A stretch of DNA of 40,079 bases, taken from the NCBI GenBank assembly GCA_000434195.1, contig HF994450.1, positions 1 to 40,079 on the forward strand, read 5' to 3'. The position numbers and the translations under genes were made by a program. The first letter of the stretch is position 1. Each line of letters opens with the position of its first letter. Shown in pieces: positions 24,456-33,355 of the stretch. Source of the stretch: Clostridium sp. CAG:780. Its GTDB lineage: Bacteria > Bacillota > Clostridia > TANB77 > CAG-508. Under the pieces are notes generated by a model. It did no database searches, was not told where the DNA came from, and was given only the letters and a program-made list of their open reading frames with translations.

Positions 24456-25457
24456 ATGAATAAGAAAAAAATAATAATTTTTGGAGCTTGTGGGAATGTA
24501 GGAAGTTATTTTACTAAATATGCACTTGAGTATTTTAACAATGATGAATACGAAATAATTGCATCTGGCAGAAGAGATACGGATTTCTTCACAAAAAGAG
24601 GTGTAAAATATTATAGTGTAGATATTAGTTGTGCTGCTGATTTTGAAAAATTGCCAACAGAAAATGTTTATGCTGTTGTTTTACTTGCAGCACAAATTCC
24701 ATCTTATATGGAAGGATATCAACCAGAAAAATATATTAATTCAAATATTGTGGGAGCATTTAATGTTTATGAATATGCAAGAAAAGTTAAAGCCGACAGA
24801 ATCTTATATACAACTACTGTATTTGATATATCTTTATCAGCAAAAGACGGTGTCATGCTAAAACCTGATACTCCACTAAATTTTAGCTATAAAGGAGATC
24901 ATGCTTTATATGTTATAACAAAAAATACAGCAATCGAGTTATTGAAACATTATCATGCTGAATATGGAATTAAGAGCTTTGTATTTAGATTACCTACAAT
25001 TTATAGTTATAGTCCATATCATTATTATCATCCAAATGGAGTAAAGACATTAAGACCGATTTATAGAATGATAGAAAAAGCAAAAAATAGTGAGACACTT
25101 GAGATATGGGGAGATCCAAATTATTCAACAGATATGGTACATGTATATGATTTTAGTCAGGAATTATGCAAAGCAATAGAAACTGATAGAGACAGCGGAT
25201 TTTATAATATTGGAACTGGAAAGCCTGTAACTTTAGAGGAAAAAGTGAGAGCAATAGTAGAAGTATTTTCTCCGAAAGATAATCCTTCAAAAATCGTTTA
25301 CTGCCCAGAAAAGAAGAATAGCGGAGGATTCGCATTAGATATAACAAATGCGAAGAAAGAACTTGGATACAAACCTAAATATGGAATTAAAGAATTATTA
25401 GAAGATTATAAAGAGGAAATGAAAGTAGATAGATTTTTAGAATTAAGAGGTAGATAA
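24456..25457 (+). CDS. NAD(P)-dependent nucleotide-sugar epimerase/dehydratase
   Basis: Extended short-chain dehydrogenase, 333 residues. The Rossmann loop is GACGNVGSY (10-18) and the catalytic pair is YVITK (Y152, K156). The usual serine/threonine is provided by TTT at 119-121. WGDPNYSTDMVHVYD and the late GYKPKYGIKE are typical of sugar-nucleotide members. It probably epimerises, dehydrates or reduces the sugar that the next gene's aminotransferase uses. It sits four bases after the PLP-like gene and one base before the aminotransferase, so the three are a tight unit. Exact reaction unknown. Confidence 0.85.
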   Translation: MNKKKIIIFGACGNVGSYFTKYALEYFNNDEYEIIASGRRDTDFFTKRGVKYYSVDISCAADFEKLPTENVYAVVLLAAQIPSYMEGYQPEKYINSNIVGAFNVYEYARKVKADRILYTTTVFDISLSAKDGVMLKPDTPLNFSYKGDHALYVITKNTAIELLKHYHAEYGIKSFVFRLPTIYSYSPYHYYHPNGVKTLRPIYRMIEKAKNSETLEIWGDPNYSTDMVHVYDFSQELCKAIETDRDSGFYNIGTGKPVTLEEKVRAIVEVFSPKDNPSKIVYCPEKKNSGGFALDITNAKKELGYKPKYGIKELLEDYKEEMKVDRFLELRGR

Positions 25458-25458
25458 A

Positions 25459-26562
25459 ATGGATAAAAAAATTTTAGTAACACAGTCTTCAATACCAACA
25501 CTTGAAGAATATAGTAAGGAAATAGAAGATATATTTGAGACAAGATGGCTTACAAATATGGGAGTAAAACATCATGAACTTGAAGACAAACTGTGTGAAA
25601 AATTAAAAGTGAAAAATATATCATTATTTAATAATGGACATTTAGCACTATATACAGCAATTAATAAAATGAATTTATCTGGAGAAGTAATTACTACACC
25701 GTTTTCATTTGCTTCTACAACACATGCAATAGTACAAAATGGATTAACGCCTGTATTTTGCGACATAAACGAAGATGATTACACAATTGACGTAAACAAA
25801 ATAGAAGAATTAATTACAGAAAAAACAACAGCAATAGTACCAGTTCATGTTTATGGACATGTTTGCGATGTTGAGGCAATAGAGAAAATTGCTAAAAAAC
25901 ATAATTTGAAAGTTATATATGATGCAGCCCATGTTTTTGGAGTTGAGGTAAATGGCAGAGGAATAGGAAGCTATGGAGATATTTCAATGTTTAGCTTTCA
26001 TGCAACAAAAGTATTTAATACTATTGAAGGTGGAGCACTAGTATATAATAATCCAGAATTAAAGAAACAAATAGATAGCTTTAAAAACTTTGGAATAATA
26101 GATCAAGAACATGTTATAGATGTTGGAATTAATTCTAAAATGAATGAATTCCAAGCTGCAATGGGATTATGCAACTTAAGACATTTTGATGAAGAAATTG
26201 CAAAAAGAGAGAAAGTATATAATGTATATACAGAAAGACTATCTGGGGTTCCAGGAATTACTATCTCTAAAACGCAAAAAGGTGTAAAGCCAAACTTTGC
26301 ATACTATCCTGTAATATTTGATGAGACAGTATTTGGAAAGACTAGAGATGAAATATCAGAAGAACTAGCAAAAGAAAATATCTTCTCAAGAAAATATTTC
26401 TATCCATTAATATCAGATTACGATTGTTATAGAGATAGATTTGATTCTAAAAAAACACCTGTTGCAAAGAAAATATCAAATAGAGTGCTAACAATACCTA
26501 TGTATGCAAATCTTTCTGTAGAAGATGCAAATAAGATTTGTGATATAATATTAAAAAAATAA
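25459..26562 (+). CDS. DegT/DnrJ/EryC1/StrS aminotransferase (sugar aminotransferase)
   Basis: PLP enzyme, 367 residues, full length. The keto-sugar nucleotide aminotransferase signatures are present: NNGHLALYTAI, VPVHVYGHVCD, DAAHVFG (D155), and SFHATKVFNTIEGGA with the Schiff-base lysine K184. It would make an amino-deoxysugar nucleotide, with glutamate as usual donor. The preceding epimerase-like gene probably provides or consumes its keto-sugar, and the upstream ATP-grasp enzyme could acylate the new amine (inference). The ribosome site (AAGAGGTAG) lies in the end of the preceding gene. Confidence 0.93.
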   Translation: MDKKILVTQSSIPTLEEYSKEIEDIFETRWLTNMGVKHHELEDKLCEKLKVKNISLFNNGHLALYTAINKMNLSGEVITTPFSFASTTHAIVQNGLTPVFCDINEDDYTIDVNKIEELITEKTTAIVPVHVYGHVCDVEAIEKIAKKHNLKVIYDAAHVFGVEVNGRGIGSYGDISMFSFHATKVFNTIEGGALVYNNPELKKQIDSFKNFGIIDQEHVIDVGINSKMNEFQAAMGLCNLRHFDEEIAKREKVYNVYTERLSGVPGITISKTQKGVKPNFAYYPVIFDETVFGKTRDEISEELAKENIFSRKYFYPLISDYDCYRDRFDSKKTPVAKKISNRVLTIPMYANLSVEDANKICDIILKK

Positions 26563-26577
26563 TCGAAGGAATATAAT

Positions 26578-28032
26578 ATGAACAACTCAAAACAAAATGT
26601 GTTTTCAAATGTAATATGGAGATTTGCTGAAAGATGTGGAGCGCAACTTGTTTCGTTTATTGTAACAATTGTGCTTGCAAGAATTTTGGCTCCAGAAGCT
26701 TATGGGACGATTGCTTTAATTACTGTTTTTACCAATATACTTCAAGTTTTTGTAGATAGTGGATTAGGCAATGCTTTGATTCAAAAAAAGGATGCAGATG
26801 ATTTGGATTTTTCCACAGTATTCTTTGCAAATATAACAATATGCTTATTTTTGTATGCAGGGGTATTTTTATGTGCGCCTGCTATTGCGAGATTTTATAA
26901 TGATGACTCGCTTGTATCAATTATTCGAGTGTTAAGCCTAACCATTGTTGTATCAGGTGTGAAAAATGTGCAACAGGCATATGTATCAAAAAAACTAATT
27001 TTTAAAAAATTCTTTTTTGCTACGCTTGCAGGTACCATTGGAGCAGCTATTATTGGAATTGTTATGGCAAAGAAAGGATTTGGAGTATGGGCTTTAGTTG
27101 CGCAACAGTTGTTTAATCTAACGGTTGATACTATTGTCCTATGGATAACAGTAAAATGGAGACCAAAGAAAATGTTTTCTTTCAGAAGATTAAAAGAATT
27201 ATTTTCTTATGGTTGGAAATTATCAGCATCTGCACTATTAGATACAGTTTATGAAAATGTGAGGCAATTAGTAATAGGAAAAATATATTCATCAGCTGAT
27301 TTAGCATTTTATAACAAGGGAAAACAATTTCCAAATTTAATAGTAACAAACATAAATACATCAATAGATAGCGTACTATTACCAACAATGTCAAATGAAC
27401 AAGATAACAAAACAAAAGTTAAAGATATGACAAGAAGGGCAATTAAAACAAGCATATTTATAATGGCTCCGTTAATGATGGGACTTGCCTTTACATCTAA
27501 AAACATTGTTACATTGCTATTGACAGAAAAATGGTTAGGATGTGTTCCATATTTGTGTATATTCTGCGTAACATTTATGTTTTATCCTATACATACTGCA
27601 AATCTTAACGCGATAAAAGCAATGGGGAGAAGTGACTTATTTTTAAAATTAGAAATTATAAAAAAAGCTGTAGGAGTAACATTGCTACTTGCGACTATGT
27701 ATATTAGTCCATTGGCTATGGCATATAGTTTACTTGTAAGTGGACTATTAAGCCAAATAATTAATTCTTGGCCTAATAAAAAATTGTTAAATTATAGCTA
27801 TATAGATCAAATGAAGGATATAATGCCAAGTATAGCTTTAGCAATTTTTATGGGAATTATTGTGTACTTAATTGGACTAATTAAATTACCTATAATTATT
27901 TCACTTATAATTCAAATTATTGTGGGTGGAGTAATATATATAGCTGGGGCTAAGATTTTAAAAATAGATTCATTGTATTACTTATTAGAGCTATTAAAAA
28001 GCATATTAAAGAAAAATCAAAAAAATAATTAA
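26578..28032 (+). CDS. Wzx-type lipid-linked oligosaccharide flippase (MOP superfamily)
   Basis: A 484-residue membrane protein with 12-14 hydrophobic segments. The opening NVIWRFAERCGAQLVSFIV, LARILAPEAYG and SGLGNALIQKKD match the WzxC/polysaccharide-transporter family. It flips undecaprenyl-linked repeat units to the outer face, where the Wzy-like protein polymerises them. Codons (many ATT, GCT, GTT) differ from the housekeeping genes nearby. GAAGGAATATAAT precedes the ATG and rmlD starts 11 bases after its stop. Confidence 0.92.
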   Translation: MNNSKQNVFSNVIWRFAERCGAQLVSFIVTIVLARILAPEAYGTIALITVFTNILQVFVDSGLGNALIQKKDADDLDFSTVFFANITICLFLYAGVFLCAPAIARFYNDDSLVSIIRVLSLTIVVSGVKNVQQAYVSKKLIFKKFFFATLAGTIGAAIIGIVMAKKGFGVWALVAQQLFNLTVDTIVLWITVKWRPKKMFSFRRLKELFSYGWKLSASALLDTVYENVRQLVIGKIYSSADLAFYNKGKQFPNLIVTNINTSIDSVLLPTMSNEQDNKTKVKDMTRRAIKTSIFIMAPLMMGLAFTSKNIVTLLLTEKWLGCVPYLCIFCVTFMFYPIHTANLNAIKAMGRSDLFLKLEIIKKAVGVTLLLATMYISPLAMAYSLLVSGLLSQIINSWPNKKLLNYSYIDQMKDIMPSIALAIFMGIIVYLIGLIKLPIIISLIIQIIVGGVIYIAGAKILKIDSLYYLLELLKSILKKNQKNN

Positions 28033-28043
28033 GAGGGATAATT

Positions 28044-28895
28044 ATGAAAATCTTGATTACGGGTGCCAACGGCATGCTTGCAAAAGCAGTAAAAGAAGAA
28101 TTGAAAGAAAATGAATTAGTTTGTACAGATGTTGAAGAACTAGATATTACTAATTTAGATGCAGTTAGACTGTACACAAAAAAAGTAAAACCAGATTATA
28201 TAATCAACTGTGCGGCTTATACAGCTGTTGATAAAGCGGAAGAACAAGAGGAGCTTGTATATAAAATAAATGCAATAGGTCCTAAAAATTTAGCTATAGC
28301 AACACAAGAAAATAATGCTGTATTAGTTCATATAAGTACAGATTATGTTTTTGGTGGTGACAAAGACACTTCAAAGGATTACAACGAAGACGATAAAAAA
28401 AATCCTCAAGCTGTGTATGGAAAAACAAAACTTGCAGGAGAAAAATTCATAGAAGAAAATTGTAAAAAATTTTATATATTTAGAACTGCATGGCTATATG
28501 GAGAAGGGCACAACTTTGTAAGAACTATGATTAATCTTTCAAAAGAACATGACGAAGTAAAAGTTGTAAATGACCAACATGGAAGCCCAACTTATGCGGT
28601 AGATCTTGCTTCTATAATTCATCAAGCAATGGAAAAGCAAATTCCTTTTGGAGTATATAACTCAACCAACATGGGTTATACAACTTGGTATGACTTCACA
28701 AAAATGATTTATGACCTAGAAGGAATAAACTGCAAAGTAACACCAGTAACAAGCGAAGAATTTAAGAGTGCAGCTAAAAGACCTAAAAATTCTCAGATGT
28801 CTAAAAGCAAGCTATTAAAATATGGAATAAAAATACCAACTTATGAAGATGCATTAAAGAGATACTTAAAGATAGAACAAGAAAAGAATAATTAA
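28044..28895 (+). CDS. rmlD: dTDP-4-dehydrorhamnose reductase
   Basis: Last step of dTDP-L-rhamnose synthesis: NAD(P)H reduction of the 4-keto sugar. The 283-residue SDR has GANGMLAKAV (7-16), NCAAYTAVDKAE, ISTDYVFGG and YGKTK (Y125, K129), plus the HGSPTYAVDLA block specific to RmlD. In this operon it comes first of the four rml genes, opposite to the common rmlA-C-B-D order, while all four are present and intact. AAGAGGGATAATT provides the ribosome site. Confidence 0.95.
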   Translation: MKILITGANGMLAKAVKEELKENELVCTDVEELDITNLDAVRLYTKKVKPDYIINCAAYTAVDKAEEQEELVYKINAIGPKNLAIATQENNAVLVHISTDYVFGGDKDTSKDYNEDDKKNPQAVYGKTKLAGEKFIEENCKKFYIFRTAWLYGEGHNFVRTMINLSKEHDEVKVVNDQHGSPTYAVDLASIIHQAMEKQIPFGVYNSTNMGYTTWYDFTKMIYDLEGINCKVTPVTSEEFKSAAKRPKNSQMSKSKLLKYGIKIPTYEDALKRYLKIEQEKNN

Positions 28896-28910
28896 TAAGA
28901 GGGAAAAATT

Positions 28911-29789
28911 ATGAAGAATAGAAAAGGTATAATATTAGCAGGAGGAAGCGGAACAAGACTTTATCCATTAACAAAAGCAATCTCAAAACAAATAATGCCA
29001 GTGTATGATAAGCCAATGATTTATTATCCATTGTATGTATTGATGGCTGCTGGAATAAGAGAAGTATTAATAATAACAACTCCAAGAGATCATGAAACAT
29101 TTAAAGAGTTACTTGGAGACGGAAAAAAATGGGGAATGCAAATAGAATATCAGATACAAGAAAAGCCAAATGGACTAGCAGAGGCTTTTATAATTGGAGA
29201 AGACTTTATTGGAGACTCAAATGTTGCCTTGATTTTAGGTGACAACATGTTTTATGGTGGAGACTTAAATGAAGTATTGAAATGCGCTAATGCTAGAGAA
29301 GATGAAGCAACAATTTTTGGATATAAGGTAAAAGACCCAAGAAGATATGGAGTAGTTGAAATAGACGGAGAGGGCAATGCTGTATCAATAGAAGAAAAAC
29401 CATTAGAGCCTAAATCTAGTTATGCGGTACCTGGATTATACTTCTATACAAATGAGGTAATAGAGATTGCAAAAAGCGTTAAACCATCTGCAAGAGGAGA
29501 ACTGGAAATTACATCTATAAACGAGGAATATATGAATAGAGGAAAACTAAAAGTTGAAAAGTTGGGCAGAGGAATGGCATGGTTTGATACAGGAACACAT
29601 GATGCACTAATTGAGACCTCAAGTTTTGTTCAGACAATAGAGAAAAGACAAGGAATGCAAATATGCTGTCCAGAGGAAATTGCATTTGAAAATGGATGGA
29701 TAACGGGAGCTGAATTAAAAACACTTGCAGAACCTCTATTAAAGAGTGATTATGGAAGATTTTTAATGGATTTAGTAGAAAATAATTAG
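28911..29789 (+). CDS. rmlA: Glucose-1-phosphate thymidylyltransferase
   Basis: First step of dTDP-rhamnose synthesis: glucose 1-phosphate plus dTTP to dTDP-glucose. 292 residues, normal length. Motifs are LAGGSGTRLYPLT (9-21), SKQIMPVYDKPMIYYPL, LGDNMFYG and EEKP…YAVPGLYFY. Complete and unremarkable. Its product feeds rmlB at the end of this operon. Feedback by dTDP-rhamnose is a family property, not visible here. Confidence 0.97.
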   Translation: MKNRKGIILAGGSGTRLYPLTKAISKQIMPVYDKPMIYYPLYVLMAAGIREVLIITTPRDHETFKELLGDGKKWGMQIEYQIQEKPNGLAEAFIIGEDFIGDSNVALILGDNMFYGGDLNEVLKCANAREDEATIFGYKVKDPRRYGVVEIDGEGNAVSIEEKPLEPKSSYAVPGLYFYTNEVIEIAKSVKPSARGELEITSINEEYMNRGKLKVEKLGRGMAWFDTGTHDALIETSSFVQTIEKRQGMQICCPEEIAFENGWITGAELKTLAEPLLKSDYGRFLMDLVENN

Positions 29790-29873
29790 TGTACATATAA
29801 ATAAAGATAATTATTAATTTAATGTTTGTACTGCATGCAAAACGAGTGCAATCAAAAGGAAGGAATAAATAAA

Positions 29874-30464
29874 ATGGGAAAGTTTAAAAATTATGAAACA
29901 TCAATAGATGGAGTGTATGTAATTGAACCTACTGTTTTTGAAGACGAAAGAGGATATTTCATGGAAACTTATGAAAAGAATGCTTTTGAAGAAATTGGAA
30001 TAACCGGCGACTTTATCCAAGATAATCAATCGTGTTCAAAAAAAGGTGTATTAAGAGGGTTACACTTTCAAAAAAATCATTCTCAAGCAAAAATTGTGAG
30101 ATGCATTAAAGGAGAAGTTTTTGACGTAGCTGTTGATTTAAGACCAGGAAGCAGGACTTATGGAAAATGGGAAGGAGTAGTTCTTTCGGGAGAAAACAAG
30201 AAAATGCTATATATTCCAAGAGGCTTTGCACATGGATTTTTAGTACTATCAGATACTGCAGAGTTTTGTTATAAAGTTGATAACATATATGATCATGAAT
30301 CTGAGGGTGGATTGCAGTGGAATGATAAAGATGTAAATATAAAATGGCCTGAAGTAAAAGGGATAACACCTGAAAAGTATTTAACGGCTGAAAAAGATAG
30401 CAAATGGCCAACACTAAAGGAATTAAAAAATACAGATTTATTTGAAGAATATAGAATAAAATAA
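29874..30464 (+). CDS. rmlC: dTDP-4-dehydrorhamnose 3,5-epimerase
   Basis: Third step of the rhamnose pathway, a cupin-fold epimerase of 196 residues. FEDERGYFMETY (22-33), DNQSCSKKGVLRGLHFQ with catalytic H64, AVDLRPGS (D88) and YIPRGFAHGF are all present. I place the start at ATG 29874, behind AAGGAAGGAATAAATAA. A TTG 48 bases earlier is in frame but has no ribosome site. The 84-nt gap after rmlA has no terminator. Confidence 0.96.
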   Translation: MGKFKNYETSIDGVYVIEPTVFEDERGYFMETYEKNAFEEIGITGDFIQDNQSCSKKGVLRGLHFQKNHSQAKIVRCIKGEVFDVAVDLRPGSRTYGKWEGVVLSGENKKMLYIPRGFAHGFLVLSDTAEFCYKVDNIYDHESEGGLQWNDKDVNIKWPEVKGITPEKYLTAEKDSKWPTLKELKNTDLFEEYRIK

Positions 30465-30496
30465 TTTATCCGAACATAAAAAGAGGGAGATTAAAA

Positions 30497-31468
30497 ATGA
30501 AAAATATAATGATTACTGGCGCTGCTGGATTTATAGGAGCAAATTTTGTTGAATTAATGGTAAAAAAGTACGGAGATAAATATAATTATATAGTTTACGA
30601 TAAATTGACTTATGCTGGAAACATTCATAATTTGGACAACGTAAAAGATAAGATTATATTTGTTCAAGGAGATATATGTGATTTTGATAAAGTAATGGAA
30701 ACTTATCAAAAATATAATATAGACGGAATTGTACACTTTGCAGCAGAATCACATGTTGATAATAGTATAAGAACTCCATTCATATTTACTCAAACTAATG
30801 TATTAGGTACACATACACTCTTAGAAGCAGCAAAGCAATTTTGGGGAGAAGGTAGCCCAAACAAATTTGTTCATGTTTCTACAGATGAAGTTTTTGGTAG
30901 CTTAGGAGAAACAGGATACTTTACAGAAATTTCGCCGATAAAACCTAACTCACCTTATTCTGCATCAAAAGCAAGCTCTGATTTAATAGCATTTGCGTAT
31001 GCAGAAACATTTCAAATGAATGTAAGTGTAACAAATTGCTCAAACAATTATGGGCCATATCAACATCACGAAAAGCTAATACCACACATGATTAGTTTAG
31101 CCTTGAAAAATGAACCATTACCTGTATATGGTGAGGGAAAAAATATAAGAGATTGGTTGTTTGTAGAAGACCATTGTGAAGCGATTGATGAAGTTTTTCA
31201 TAATGGAAGAAAAGGTGAAAGATACTGTATTGGTGGACACAATGAAAGAAGAAATATAGATATTGTTAAACTTATATTAAAAAGACTAAATAAGCCGGAA
31301 ACACTAATTACATATGTAACTGATAGAAAAGGACATGACTATAGATATGGAATAGATCCAACCAAAATTCATAACGAATTAGGATGGCTTCCTAAGACTA
31401 AATTTGAAGATGGAATAGTAAAAACAATAGATTGGTATGTAGAACATCCAGAATATCTTATGAAATAA
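30497..31468 (+). CDS. rmlB: dTDP-glucose 4,6-dehydratase
   Basis: Second step of dTDP-rhamnose synthesis, 323 residues, NAD-dependent extended SDR. GAAGFIGANF (8-17), AAESHVDNSIRTP, STDEVFG with catalytic T129-D130-E131, and PYSASKASSD (Y154, K158) are canonical. The product, dTDP-4-keto-6-deoxyglucose, is also a standard substrate for DegT sugar aminotransferases, so rmlB may feed both rhamnose and the amino-sugar cassette. AGAGGGAGATTAAAA precedes the ATG. Last gene of the polysaccharide operon, with no clear terminator after it. Confidence 0.97.
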   Translation: MKNIMITGAAGFIGANFVELMVKKYGDKYNYIVYDKLTYAGNIHNLDNVKDKIIFVQGDICDFDKVMETYQKYNIDGIVHFAAESHVDNSIRTPFIFTQTNVLGTHTLLEAAKQFWGEGSPNKFVHVSTDEVFGSLGETGYFTEISPIKPNSPYSASKASSDLIAFAYAETFQMNVSVTNCSNNYGPYQHHEKLIPHMISLALKNEPLPVYGEGKNIRDWLFVEDHCEAIDEVFHNGRKGERYCIGGHNERRNIDIVKLILKRLNKPETLITYVTDRKGHDYRYGIDPTKIHNELGWLPKTKFEDGIVKTIDWYVEHPEYLMK

Positions 31469-31496
31469 ATATATAACCAAAAGTTTTCAAAAACTA

Positions 31497-31526
31497 TTGC
31501 ATTTTTATCATAATAAAATATATAAT
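31497..31526 (+). promoter_or_regulatory. glmM promoter
   Basis: TTGCAT (31497-31502), 18-nt spacer, TATAAT (31521-31526), about 55 bases before the glmM start. Confidence 0.7.
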
Positions 31527-31582
31527 ATAAAAGAAACATAGATTAAAAATCTAAATACAAAAAGAACAGGAAGTTATGTGCA

Positions 31583-32947
31583 ATGAGAAAATACTTTGGA
31601 ACAGATGGAATCAGAAGAATTGCAAACAGCGAACTAACACCAGAGTTAGTGTACAAAGTAGCTAAAGCAGGAGCGTATGTGTTATCAAAACATACAAATC
31701 ACACACCAACAATTTTTATAGGAAGAGATACCAGAATATCTGGGACTTTAATAGAAGCTGCGATGACAGCTGGATTCCTAAGCTACGGAGCAAATGTAAA
31801 ACAACTTGGAGTAATTCCAACACCAGGAGTTGCGTATCTAACAAAAAGATATAAAGCAGATGCAAGTGTGGTAATATCGGCATCGCATAATACATATGAA
31901 TTCAATGGCATAAAATATTTTAGCAACAAGGGAATGAAAATTCCAGATACTCTAGAAGAAGAAATAGAAGAAGTAATGGACTCTGGAAAATTAGATGAGT
32001 TAACAGCAATAAATGACAAAATAGGAGTTGCTGAGAACAGAGAAGATTTATTAGAGGAATATGTATACTTCTTCAGAAAGAATTTCGAAGAAGAGTTAGA
32101 AAACTTAGATAAAGAAAACTTTGTAGTGGCATTAGATACTGCAAATGGAGCAACATATCAAATAGCAGACAAAGTATTTACTAAACTAGGAATAAAACAT
32201 TATATAATAAATAATGAACCAAATGGAATAAATATAAATGATAACTGTGGATCTACTCATATGCAAGGATTGCAAAAATTTGTTGTAGAAAACAAATGCA
32301 ATTTGGGAATTGCGTATGATGGTGACGGAGACAGATGTTTAGCGGTTAATGAAAAGGGAGAATTAGTTGATGGAGACTGTATAATGGCAGTAATATCAAA
32401 CTATCTAAAAGAAAAAAATAAACTAAAAAATGATACATTAGTTGCAACAGTTATGAGTAATCTAGGTTTAAGAAAATATGCACAAGAAAACAATATAAAC
32501 TTTGAAGCAACCAAAGTTGGAGACAGATATGTTCTTGAAAATATGCTTGCAAACGGCAACAATCTAGGAGGAGAGCAATCTGGGCATATTATAATGCTTG
32601 ACTATAATCCAACAGGAGATGGAATTTTAACGTCTTTAATGTTAGTAAAAATAATGTTAGAAAAAGGGCTTCCAATTTCAAAATTATGTGATATAATAAG
32701 AATATATCCACAGGTTTTAATAAATGCAAAAGTTTCTGCTGATAAAAAATATGATTATGAAAAAGATGCAGAGATAAAAGCAGAGATAGAAAAATTAGAG
32801 AAAGAATTCTCTGGAAACGGAAGAGTTCTTATAAGACCTTCTGGAACAGAACCATTAGTAAGGGTTATGATAGAAGGCGAGGATCAAGGTTATATTAAAG
32901 CTAAGGCGGAAGCTTTGGCAAAATTAATAGAACAAAAGTTAAAATAA
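31583..32947 (+). CDS. glmM: Phosphoglucosamine mutase
   Basis: Interconverts glucosamine 6- and 1-phosphate on the way to UDP-GlcNAc for peptidoglycan and surface glycans. 454 residues, normal length. FGTDGIR (5-11), the phosphoserine loop ISASHN with S101, metal-binding DGDGDR, and the phosphate-binding RPSGTEPLVRVM are present. Two small oddities are IRR in place of the usual IRG, and SASHNTYEFNGIK where most enzymes read SASHNPYxDNGIK. Catalytic residues are kept. AGGAAG at 31568-31573 sets the start. Own promoter, and the next gene follows within 14 bases. Confidence 0.95.
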   Translation: MRKYFGTDGIRRIANSELTPELVYKVAKAGAYVLSKHTNHTPTIFIGRDTRISGTLIEAAMTAGFLSYGANVKQLGVIPTPGVAYLTKRYKADASVVISASHNTYEFNGIKYFSNKGMKIPDTLEEEIEEVMDSGKLDELTAINDKIGVAENREDLLEEYVYFFRKNFEEELENLDKENFVVALDTANGATYQIADKVFTKLGIKHYIINNEPNGININDNCGSTHMQGLQKFVVENKCNLGIAYDGDGDRCLAVNEKGELVDGDCIMAVISNYLKEKNKLKNDTLVATVMSNLGLRKYAQENNINFEATKVGDRYVLENMLANGNNLGGEQSGHIIMLDYNPTGDGILTSLMLVKIMLEKGLPISKLCDIIRIYPQVLINAKVSADKKYDYEKDAEIKAEIEKLEKEFSGNGRVLIRPSGTEPLVRVMIEGEDQGYIKAKAEALAKLIEQKLK

Positions 32948-32961
32948 AGGAGGAGAAACAA

Positions 32962-33300
32962 ATGCCATTCATTAATTTCACAAATATAATTACTGTACTA
33001 TTAGCTGTAATACTTTTTGGACTAATAATATTCTTAGGAAAAGAACTACATAAGAGTGCATTACCAGCTATAATGCTATTTGCATTTTTAATAATACTAG
33101 TATGTCATGCTATGGAATTAATGCTTATACCAAACATAAGCGAAGAAGTATATCACGCAATAGCAAGAAGTATAGCAGTTGATTTTGGATTTATATTCTT
33201 ATCTTTTGTATCATACTTATGGGTAGACGATATCCAAGCAAAGATAGAAAAAAGAAAGAGCATAGATGATAGCTTGAACTGGTTTTGGGCAAAAGTATAA
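32962..33300 (+). CDS. Small three-helix membrane protein, unknown
   Basis: A 112-residue protein with three hydrophobic stretches (about 8-25, 33-54 and 70-87) and a charged C-terminal tail (DDIQAKIEKRKSIDD…). No motif I recognise. An excellent AAAGGAGGAG site at good spacing and normal codon use support a real gene. It lies 14 bases after glmM and is followed by a terminator-like hairpin, so it is probably co-transcribed with glmM. No function is assigned. Confidence 0.75.
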   Translation: MPFINFTNIITVLLAVILFGLIIFLGKELHKSALPAIMLFAFLIILVCHAMELMLIPNISEEVYHAIARSIAVDFGFIFLSFVSYLWVDDIQAKIEKRKSIDDSLNWFWAKV

Positions 33301-33316
33301 ATTAGCAAAAAATGGG

Positions 33317-33355
33317 AAAACTAACACCAAAGGAGAAAAATGGTGTTAGTTTTTT
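33317..33355 (+). terminator. Terminator-like hairpin carrying the ribosome site and start of the next gene
   Basis: Perfect 13-bp stem, AAAACTAACACCA (33317-33329) with TGGTGTTAGTTTT (33341-33353), followed by further T. The 11-nt loop contains AGGAG (33331-33335) and the A of the ATG at 33340. It could terminate glmM transcripts and at the same time limit translation of the DUF2953 gene. Confidence 0.75.

Noticed and set aside
31469..31510. Terminator between rmlB and glmM
   Set aside because: Only a short AGTTT/AAACT pairing is present without a proper T-run; read-through from the polysaccharide operon into glmM remains possible.
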